Source: Isoetes taiwanensis (lineage: Eukaryota; Streptophyta; Lycopodiopsida; Isoetales; Isoetaceae). From it: 64,000 nucleotides of DNA. The stretch lies in the NCBI GenBank assembly GCA_021234155.1, contig JAJEKV010000002.1, forward strand, positions 37,177,107 through 37,241,106. The letters run 5' to 3'. The notes beneath the pieces are model-generated. The model made no database searches and was not told where the DNA came from. It saw only the letters and a list, made by a program, of their open reading frames with translations. Each line of letters starts with the position of its first letter. Position 1 is the stretch's first letter. The position numbers and the translations under genes were made by a program. This document shows positions 55,331 to 64,000 of the stretch, one piece after another.

Positions 55331-56760
55331 GATTATGTCAACTCCAAAATCATGCCAACCTGCTGTTGCCTTCTAGGGGGTTTTTGTTTTTTTTAATCTT
55401 TTTTTTTGGACTTGATAAATAACATAAGGTTGCAATTCACGTGTGTCGTTTCATATGGAATTGAAATATGCAAAAATGAAGAGCAAGTTGCTAAGATAGA
55501 TGAGACCAAAATTGAATAGCATTTAGATGAAAATATTAGGTTTGATAATAACAGATTGCATTATTTGCGAGGCAATTGCAGACCCGAAATTATCGATACA
55601 TGACACAAATATCATATAAAAATATCATATATTCCAATAAAACATTAAGGGATCAATCCATGCTTTTCCACGTATTTAACAAGGTGTGGTTCCATGTCTA
55701 CCGTTCTATCCAGTTCTGGGTGTGAGTCTAACACTTCACACACAATTATTCATAATAGACATAAACTTCACCAGAAAATCATCTGTCGCAAATTTTTTTT
55801 GGATCGTAAGATGGTGGATTCAGGGCCTGCATTTGATTGTAGAAGCATTTGAGAGCATCATCATCCACTATGATTATATCATCCGTATTCTCGATACCAA
55901 GTTCGTCCATCATGTAATGTTACTCAAGCTCTTAGGCCCAGCAAACAATGTTCCCCCATTGGACATAGCAAGCCAAGGATCAACTGCACTTGGGCAAGTC
56001 TTCCTTATAAGCCAGTCTAGCCCCGCCACCCACAGCCAGTCAGGCTTTATGCATACGCCACATTTTATTGGATTTATGAAGTTTGTTCCAGAAATTTATC
56101 TAATTATGGTTCTTAGTTTTAAAATTAATCAAACTAACAAATCTAATCTAACTAATCTAATCGATATGATTAGGATTCGTTCAATAGTCTAGGTTTCAGG
56201 TCAGGATTCTTAGGTTCAGAAGATCATCTAAGGCTAAAGCTAGATAATATTCCACCCTAAGAACAACCATCAGTTTGCATTGATTGTCAGATTTGTCATT
56301 CATGGAATCCTAGGTTGGCTCCAATGCCTTGAGATGCATCCATAATGTCAAAATAAGTGAAGACCTCGAAATTGCCTCGAATGTGAGACTGGCTACTGCT
56401 GCAAGGATGGATGATCGTACATGACATATACTTGTGGCGTAGTTTTATAATATAGGTATTTATATCGTATAATTTACTAGAACGTCACATTCTCCCCACC
56501 GTGAATTGAAGTTATCTACGACATCACGAGTCTCTCCACCTTGGAAACCTACACGATTCTCTCGAGACCTATTTAATGAATGTGAGAGTACAATTACTTA
56601 AGGCAATATTTCGACATCATTACTTTAGATTCAAAAATTTGAACAATCGCATAAGGCATAAGGCCATTAATATGCCTTTTTCAATTACCCAAATGTTTGA
56701 TATGATCGACATTCAAAATTTCATTTCTCAAAATTTTCACTTATCGAATGGGAAAAATGA
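55331..56760. other. unclassified stretch
   Basis: The plus frame 55686-56192 (168 codons) has no family signature. The minus strand at about 55930-55790 reads 'MMDELGIENTDDIIIVDDDA', which is protein-like but unrecognised. Nothing more can be supported. Confidence 0.35.
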
Positions 56761-56814
56761 ACGTTGAGCGCCCAGAATTCAGCGCCTGGCTTCAGGGAGA
56801 ATTCCCCAACCCCG

Positions 56815-57207
56815 ATGGATGAGGCTTTGCTTGAAGCTGTTCTCCAGAGGTTGGGAATTACTAACATCCCCCTGGAATTACAGGATTCCTTAGTTGTTTT
56901 AGAAAATTTGATCACCAATGCAGTCGAATCTCAATCTAGAATAGGCTTTTGTAGGTTCAGGCTTAATTCTTTCTTCTTGTGTATTCTTTGTTTTGATAGA
57001 TCAGGTTCTTTAAGAGTTGCAGCCCACAATTCTCAGTCGTACCTAGCCTTGGGGAACAGATTTGAACGTAATCTTTTTACTATGAGCGCTCCTCTGGAAT
57101 TCGGGATCGAACCAATCTTCCACTGGGCGACATTTTTCGATCTCCAGCCATCCCAACATATCAGAGATCTTGACATGGTGGTTTGGAGGTTTCTAGTCTC
57201 CAATTAG
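56815..57207 (+). CDS. small ORF upstream of L1 ORF1
   Basis: 130 codons from ATG 56815 ('MDEALLEAVLQRLGITNIPL', 'LQDSLVVLENLITNAVESQS'). The first 45 residues are helical and Leu/Glu-rich, the rest less ordered. It lies in the position of an L1 5' leader, about 275 bases before the ORF1 ATG. It could be a leader peptide, the start of an older ORF1, or chance. No homology recognised. Confidence 0.3.
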   Translation: MDEALLEAVLQRLGITNIPLELQDSLVVLENLITNAVESQSRIGFCRFRLNSFFLCILCFDRSGSLRVAAHNSQSYLALGNRFERNLFTMSAPLEFGIEPIFHWATFFDLQPSQHIRDLDMVVWRFLVSN

Positions 57208-57481
57208 TGTACTTCTTGAGGCCCGTGCCAGATCTAGGGGGCTGTCAGGGTAGGATCAGGTTTGAATTTCTAGGATCTGCATTCTCTGTGATTTTCTGAG
57301 TACGGCCTGTCAAATATTGGGCAAACTTCTTCTTGGGGGAAGGAAGGAGTTATCATTGGTAGTTACCTCCCTTTCTGGGGGGAAAAAGTGAAGGGGAAAG
57401 ATCCGTCGTCTCTGATAACGGTTGCTCTTTCTGCCGATTCAGTCTCTGTGGAGAACTCTCTGCCTTCGGAAAGATACAGAC

Positions 57482-59378
57482 ATGAGAACCAAGGCGAGCA
57501 CCTCAGCTCCACATAGCAGCAAGGAAGATGACGAATGGAATCAAATTTTCTGGTTGGATAGCAAGAATGATAAAGCTTGGGGGATTCTGAAAGAGCTGTA
57601 TACGGGGTTGGAGATTATAAAAGACCAGCAGAAGGCAGCAACCTTCTGCATGGGAGTACATGAAGAAGTCGGAATACTGGCATGCAGGGAAAAGATAGAG
57701 ATCATCGATAAAGACTATATGAACGGAAGGGCCAATGACAGGGACTGGGTATGGAATACCTTCGGCTACATGCAGGAATTAGACAACACCCTTTACAAGC
57801 TTACACCCATTACAGTTAAACAGGGACACACTGAGATGGATTGCTGCAGCCTCAAGAACAGTATCTTCAGGGCCTACATGGACGAGCTGTTAGCAAAAGT
57901 TAAGAACCTAATCATTCAATGGGATGGGCTAAGAAAGAATTCAAATGCGAGCATCAGGCTCATAAGGAGGTGGGAAGAAGCCGAGGACCATGTCATCGAA
58001 AGGCACAGGAAAATTTTTAGGCAAGGTCTAGCTTTGAACGAACCCCTGGAAGGGATTTCAATATCCCTTGAGGTTTATCAGCTAAGGGGCAAAAAATCGG
58101 CAAAAGCATGTAAAATCAAGGACTCCAACGGATTCTTCAATCCAGAAGAGGTGAATTCTTGCGACTGTGGGAATATGAGGAGGTCAGACTCTCTGCGCTG
58201 AATGTTCCGAAAACGAAGATCGGAGAGAACAAAATTAGCAACTCCATCCCGATAGTCGGCAAGAATGACAAAATAAAAGGTCCACCTTCTCTTCCCTCTT
58301 ATAAAAATATTCTTATGAATGATAGACCTTCGGTTTCTCAACCGACTAACCCAGGAAATCAGAATACAGTCAGTGGAGAATTTATAGATTTGTTTGGAGT
58401 TTTGGATTCTTCAGCTACTGACATGTTTTCCAGGAATGCTATTCTTATACATTTCCCGCGTATCTGCCCAAATCAAAGGGAAATTAAGAATTGGATTACT
58501 AAATCCCAGCACATCCATATCCTTTCTATTCTTAAGCTGGATAAGAAGACCTTTCAAATTGTTTGTAGAGACGAGATCTGTGTCAAGCAAATTCTAAGGA
58601 GCAAGTTGGATTTCATTAACAATGCTCCCTTTTACATTATGAATTGGTCTCCCAATTTCATACCAAGTACAGTGGAGGAAATTCAAACTTCTACTTGGTT
58701 GTCTTTCCCGAATCTCCCCCCTGCCTTTTGGACTCGATCCCATTTAACTGCCCTTTGTGAATCTCTGGGGGAGGTCCTCGAAATCATCATTCCCCAAACA
58801 AACTTCCCCTCGGTTTGCATATCTAAGAGGATCAACTCCGACTGGAAGAAGAAGATCAAGATCAGAGTAAGGCCGATGAATTCCTGGATCTCACTATTAA
58901 CTATTCCAAGTGGCCGATCCAAGAGCCTGTGTCAGCCCCGAACCAAAAGTATCCAAAACAGGTTTGGATCCTGAAAGCCAATAACAAAAAGAATACAGGG
59001 GTAGACAGGGTTGATGAAGAATCTGACAAGAACATCAAACAGACTCAGATTACCCCTAATCAAAGAGAGTTTTATGATAATCCCTCGAAAATGGTAGTCC
59101 TCATCAAAAATATCAACCTATCCATGAGAATCGACATAGGTGATTTTATATTCACTTTTCCTAAGAATTCAGAATCCACACAGCAGGGAGACGCTGCAGA
59201 CACCCAACTGAAAACTCAAAGAATTGAAGACCTTCTCGACATGGAAGACAAAGGCTGGAATATAGTAGACAGAAAAAAGGGCAGAGGTAAGAAGAAACTT
59301 TATTTTGGCCCAAGCAGATCAAGCCCAAGGAAGCAGACCATCCAAGCGGGGATGGCTCTAGGGAAGTATAAGTACTAA
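57482..59378 (+). pseudogene. L1-type LINE ORF1 (nucleic-acid-binding, DUF4283-like), frameshifted
   Basis: ORF1 proteins of plant L1 elements package the element RNA. ATG 57482 opens 'MRTKASTSAPHSSKEDDEWN'. Three overlapping frames follow: to 58201, 58159-58974 and 58929-59378. The middle one carries a DUF4283-like RNA-binding region ('NAILIHFPRICPNQREIKNW', 'TWLSFPNLPPAFWTRSHLTA'). The last is basic and ends 'SSPRKQTIQAGMALGKYKY'. Two frameshifts break the protein. The terminal TAA (59376-59378) overlaps the ORF2 ATG by one base. I see no zinc knuckle. Confidence 0.75.
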
Positions 59379-62300
59379 TGGATAGAGAAATTAGTTGTGT
59401 TACCTGGAATCTCCAGGGAATCAACAGTATTATCAAAAGGGATAGACTGAAGGTTTGCCTTTCATCCCTCAACCCTGATTTTCTGTTTATACAGAATCAC
59501 AAGTTACATGATTCTAATCATGCGAAAACGATAAGCAGAATTCTTTCTCCTAATTAGTATTTGGTCTATTCCTGCTAATGATTCTTCTTCTGGTATAGCG
59601 ATAGCCTGGAGAAACTATTTAAACATTTCTGATACCTATATGATTAATAGTAGAGATGGCAGGTGGCAGATTCTTCTCTGTACCATCTTCAGGATTAAGC
59701 TTGCTCTGGTAAACATTTATGCTTTTAATAATCCAGTAGAGAGAGTGGATATATGGAAGAAGGTGAAGAGTAGTTTAGACAATCTGGAGTTTGATGAATG
59801 CATTTTGGGAGGGGATCTCAACATGGTTACTAACAGTTTTATGAAAAACAAGAATTTCAGACCACTTGGCAGGAATGAAAAGGACGCTTGGTTGGAGCTC
59901 ACTAGAAGCCATAACTTAACTTTAGCCAGAACCAAGCCAGACTCTTATAGTTGGACAGACAAAAGAATAGACCCCACCTTGTGTCTTTATGACAGGTATT
60001 ATCTTTCTGAAAATCTTTGGAATCATAGCAGCAGGGTCAACAATATGGAAGGGTATACCCTCTCGGATCACTATCCTCAACAGTTGAGAATTATGGCTAA
60101 CAACCAGTCCAAGAAGAAGAGGAAAACTTATTTCAAGCTTAACACCAGCCTCCTCGAACATGAAGAATTTATGGATAGATTACAGGAGGTTTTAGATAAA
60201 TTCCCCAAGCCCAATGGACACTCTGGATGGATATTCTGGTGGATTCAAGTTGCTAAGGCAATCAAGAAATGGCTTAAGGAATGGGGGAAAAAGTTCATCT
60301 TAGTAAGCTCTCCTCCCTTCAGAAATTGAGAGATAGTCTTCCCAATGCTCCTGAGGGGGAAAAGGACAATATCAAAGCGGAAATTGAGAAGGAAGAAATT
60401 GGGATAGCTGAAGGATGGAAGCTCAAGGCTAAGATAAAGGAGATAAAGGATGACGAGAGAAGCAGCTCCAAATTTTTCTTTGTAAAAGCTAAGGGCAGAA
60501 TTAAGAAGAATCATATCTTTGAAATAAGAGTTGGGGATGAAGACATCTCAAATGAAGATCAGATCAAAATAGCTGCTGCTAACCATTTCAGAAATATTAT
60601 GGGCACCAATCAGGACAGCTCCCAGGCTACTATGAACGGGTTTATCAATCTCCAAGCAAAGGTAAGTGTGGAGGAAAATTCAAGCATCGAGATGCCCTTT
60701 TCCAATGAGGAGCTATTTCAAATTGCAAAAGACATGGAGAAAGGAAAAAGTCCGGGCCCTGACGGGCTCCCAGTGGAATTTTTTATCAAGGTTTGGCCCA
60801 TTTTAGGGGATAGCTTTGCTAATCTGGCTAATGAGTTCAGGGCCATAAAATGCTTGGATGCGAGAATCAACACTAGCCTCATCACGCTCATCCCCAAGAC
60901 TGATATGCCAGTTACTCTTTCGGATTACAGGCCAATTTCGCTAACCAATGTTATTTATAAGATTATTTCAGGTACAATTGCCAGAAGGTTTAAGAGTGTG
61001 TTAGAAAGGATCATCAGCACCTCCCAGGCTGCCTACTTAAAAGATAGGTTTATCCTAGACAATGTAGTCACAGCAATGTTGGGACTGAATTGGGCCAAAG
61101 ACTCTAATCAAGATATTGCTCTCATCAAGTTTGATATTACTAAAGCTTTCGATACGGTAAGTTGGGATTTTTTATTCAAATGTTGCAGAACCTTGGGCTT
61201 TTCGGATGAGGTAATCCTCCTATTTAGAGCAATTCTCTCAAATTCTAGATCTTTTGTTTTAAATAATGGAGAATGTGGCCCCTTCTTCCCCCTGCAAAGA
61301 GGGGTAAAGCAGGGCTGTCCACTGGCTCCATTTCTATTTCTTATTATTATGGAAGCTCTTCATGGTAAATTGGAAGAGGCAAAAAGGACTAATGTGATCC
61401 AAGGTCTCACCCTCCCAGACAATGGAGAAATGGATCAAATCTTGAATGGACATTTTGCAGATGCATATTCCTCTTAGTGTCGATGGACAACAGATCCCTC
61501 ACCAATACTCAAATTATACTGGAGGAATTTGGAGTCGCCTCGGGCTGTAAAATCAATCCCATCAAATCTAAAGTTGTGGCCAAAGATCAGGTAAAAGGAG
61601 AGCAAACAGCTGCTCTCCTGGGTTGTAAGTATATCCTCCCCACCAGCTCTTCTAATATTTTAGGAATTCCCTTAGCCCTTAAAGGTAGTCCCTCTGATAT
61701 CTGGTCTGATATAATTGAGAAATTCCAGAAAAAAGTTGATAATTTAAATTCCAAGTATATCTCTAAGCCAGGGTAAATTTTAAAGACCCTAAATGTTTTC
61801 GTATCCAAATAAAGGTTGGCTAAAGCTATAAAAACAAGAGTCCGTACATTTTTTTTTGGCGAAATGTGATACAGTCAAGCCCTTTACTTTTCTTCCCACT
61901 TGGCGAAATTATAAAGTTTGTATAATTTGAAAATTCTTATGTTGGCGATTTTGTCTTTGTTGGTGGTAGCTAAACGGCAACTGTTGAACTAAGCAAGTTA
62001 TCATGCGTATTTTAGTTGATATATTTAAAGTGAAGTGATAATGTGCATGTATCTGTGGGTACCAACAACAATAAAAAAATGATGATGATGGTGCATATCT
62101 AACCATGGGGTTGGGTCCGACAATCTTTTGTATTCAGACGAACTACATTGTATGCTATGTGAATGGAAATAGCAAACATAATAAAAAAGGTGGGAGTTTT
62201 TTTTAATGTTTAACATTGCAATAGTGTAATGGTCGTGGTTCTTCAATATGGCGATTCCTAAATGAAAGATGTACCTGAATAGATTAAAAATGGCTATTTG

Positions 62301-62380
62301 AATTGATCTGGGTGCGCCTAATCAGCTTCAGGGAAGGCGATTCAGCACGCCAATGCCGCAGTCAATCTCTTTTGGAATGG

Positions 62381-62413
<33 letters not shown>

Positions 62414-63757
62414 AATGACCCTTATAAACTTTAGCCACGAAATTTTAGTAAAGGTCTAAAAAATCGCCATTTGGCGAGTTTTAGCCTCTCTTTATTACCC
62501 TGCTCTAAGCAGGGAAGGGCCATTATTGCCAACTTTGTCATTTCCTCATCCCATGTCTATCAGTCCTCTGTTATTCTTGCTCTGAAGAAAGTGACATCCA
62601 AGCTACAGAGCATCATTGGAAGATTTATTTCCTGTGGACAAAATAGAAGATGTTGGACTCCAGTGGCCATGGAGGAATGCTGCAAAAGCAAAAGCCTAGG
62701 GGGGCTTGGAGTTATTAACATTGAGAAGCAGGGGATAGCCCTTGCTGCCAAATATTTTTATAAGGCGGCCTATAATACGATCAATCATCCAGTCTCCATT
62801 ATTATTAGGTATTATTTGAGCAAATGTCTTTCCTATGGATGGAGGAAGTTAAATTTAGTTCTGCCCCACTCTATTTATTTTCCATTCACGGTTCCTAATT
62901 CTATCCCTGGTCTTATTAAGAAATGGATTAGAGCCTGGAATTTAGTTAAGGGGATGTTTACATGGAAGGAGGGGCTCTCCATGGACCAATCCATTTTCTG
63001 GAACCCGGCAATGATTCATCCTTGTGTTTAGCATGTCACTTCCCGAAGCAGGCCAGGATATGGGGAAGCAAAGGCCTCCTTTTCATCAGGGACATGTTTG
63101 ATGACCATGGAATCATCCCTTTTCATTACTCAGCTTTGGCGGGGGAAGGGATTAATACTAAGGTCCTCTACAACAATGTTTGCCTGATGCTCTCTCAGGG
63201 TAGGTGGATAGATGACGACCTTAATTGGACTCATAACGGAATTGCTGGCTTCAACGTTAAAACTGCCTACAAATACCTGATGAGGGGCCAAAGGCTATCC
63301 ATACACAGCAAATGGTAGATTGAGGAGGAAAGGTGTATAAGGAACTTAAAGTTCATGTGGTCAAGCCCCATCCCCCCTAAAGTGAAATCCTTCATGTGGC
63401 AGCTTTGGCATAGGGCTTTGGCTACTAACCATAAAAGACACAGGCTCCATATGACAGATTCGGATGTTTCCCAGATGTATCAGCTTCAGGGAAGATGAGG
63501 AGCACTTATTTAGATCGTGCATCTGGTCGGAATGGGTCCTTGAGCTTGCCTCCACTATTTTTGGCTATGATCTTAACTTGCTTGATCCGCTGGAGTTTTT
63601 CCTGCCAAATAACCCCAATGATTGGAGGATTTATATTTTTCTGTGGCGAATTTGGAAGCGAAGGAATAACTTCATTTTTAATTGTGATATAACTCACCCG
63701 GATGCTATCATCAAGCAAGTTGAATATGACATCAAATGGATTATTGCTGTTGCATAG
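59378..63757 (+). mobile_element. L1-type LINE ORF2: endonuclease, RT and zf-RVT, several lesions
   Basis: The ATG at 59378 sits in 'TAATG'. The endonuclease starts 'CVTWNLQGINSIIKRDRLKV', stops at a TAG near 59555, and continues in another frame with 'LVNIYAFNNP', 'LGGDLNMV' and 'SDHYPQ' (59640-60329). RT lies in 60281-61477: 'GKSPGPDGLPVEFF', 'SDYRPISLTNVIYKIIS', motif A 'ALIKFDITKAFDTVSWDFL' and motif B 'LQRGVKQGCPLAPFLF'. Motif C reads 'FADAYSS' followed by a stop instead of FADD. The thumb continues at 61477-61776, is interrupted by the 61855-62480 insertion, and resumes at about 62490 ('SKSLGGLGVINIEKQGIALA'). The C-terminal zf-RVT is 'PKVKSFMWQLWHRALATNHK' then 'EDEEHLFRSC' (63380-63530). 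The long frames point to recent activity, but this copy is inactive. Confidence 0.92.
61855..62480. mobile_element. ~630-bp insertion inside LINE ORF2, DNA-transposon-like
   Basis: It separates thumb-region LINE coding at 61776-61850 from LINE coding that resumes near 62490. The ends look like imperfect inverted repeats: left 'tttggcga' ... 'ccctttact' ... 'ataaagtttgta'; right, reverse-complemented, 'atggcga' ... 'cctttact' ... 'taaagtttata'. The word 'ggcga' recurs six times. A T-run (62382-62408, 27 T) lies inside. No ORF. Probably a MITE; superfamily unknown. Confidence 0.6.
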
Positions 63758-64000
63758 GATTAAATTTGATTCTTACATCTTTCTTTCTGATATTTCAAGA
63801 ATCATTTTTGTACTGGTGCGCAAGAAAGTGGAAGAGGATCGATCCAGTGGCTAATCAACAATGGATCAAAGTGTTCGGTCCTCCCAATCTCTATGGTCAT
63901 GGCGAGCCTTGCATGTGCAATTGCTGCTGTGACCAGAATCCAGATGCAAGAAGAGGATTGCTTTGTGAAGCCAAGGACATCAAAGGTCGATTTAATATGG
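63751..64000 (+). CDS. open frame running off the window, Cys-rich, LINE C-terminal extension or unknown
   Basis: From 63751 the +1 frame is open to the window end (83 codons): 'FLYWCARKWKRIDPVANQQW', 'IKVFGPPNLYGHGEPCMCNC', then 'CCDQNPDARRGLLCEAKDIK'. It begins where the LINE frame ends at a TAG (63755-63757), so it could be the shifted continuation of ORF2, as some plant L1 proteins have C-terminal extensions. I do not recognise the Cys cluster. Confidence 0.35.

Overview
The window reads as nuclear DNA of a land plant, most likely a fern or another non-seed vascular plant. Supporting signs are a plant polyphenol oxidase gene with a chloroplast/thylakoid targeting peptide, PLS-type pentatricopeptide repeats of the 'LKACGSIGA..KGQEIH' style that is common in non-seed plants, CIN-type TCP, REF/SRPP, LRR receptor kinase and synaptotagmin sequences, chromodomain Ty3/gypsy elements and several LINE lineages. 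The organism call is inference from protein style, not from a search. There are no rRNA, tRNA or CRISPR features I can support. Only one protein-coding host gene looks intact: the intronless polyphenol oxidase at 47020-48849 (+).

Layout. 1-2760: purine-rich tandem repeats, no clear gene. 2771-3873: a CIN-type TCP transcription factor sequence, frameshifted and without an in-frame ATG, bracketed by TTCTCG..CGAGAA palindromes. 4.7-13.05 kb: a graveyard of unrelated plant gene remnants on the + strand: a PPR gene (4707-6655), one REF/SRPP exon (6978-7195), LRR receptor kinase 3' ectodomain plus TM segment (7290-7930), a degenerate LINE (8830-11640), a 2-oxoglutarate dioxygenase fragment (12185-12545) and a second PPR fragment (12822-13050). 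15.2-17.0 kb: the 3' part of a minus-strand chromodomain Ty3/gypsy element. 17.0-19.8 kb: an array of hairpin-bearing ~70-bp repeats, an 840-bp foldback inverted repeat, a ~280-bp MITE and microsatellites. 20.06-28 kb: two divergent copies of a hairpin + TATA + leader repeat around a 4.1-kb orfless A-rich block that carries ~580-bp tandem repeats, then a GT-rich repeat block holding a nested L1 fragment.

28-36.6 kb: poorly resolved DNA with an unidentified minus-strand coding trace (29.6-31.0 kb) and the 3' half of a plant SYT4/5-type synaptotagmin gene with good splice sites but a broken C-terminus (33714-34700). 36.6-44.05 kb: pyrimidine-rich repeat block, a minus-strand LINE (38998-41725) truncated at a (GA)n tract, another A-rich block, and the N-terminal half of a pogo-type transposase cut off at a junction with the leader repeat. 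47.0-48.85 kb: polyphenol oxidase. 50.2-52.3 kb: local duplications. 53.08-55.33 kb: gag-protease part of a minus-strand Ty3/gypsy element. 56.8 kb to the end: a nearly full-length plant L1-type LINE (+) with a one-base stop/start overlap between ORF1 and ORF2, a damaged RT catalytic box and a ~630-bp DNA insertion in ORF2.

The genes do not form a pathway. The functional content is one plastid oxidase gene in a repeat-dominated landscape. The best leads for something new are the hairpin-promoter-leader repeat family (20.06-20.24, 24.35-24.60 and 43.34-43.37 kb), the TCP sequence with matching palindromes on both sides, the foldback element and the hairpin array.
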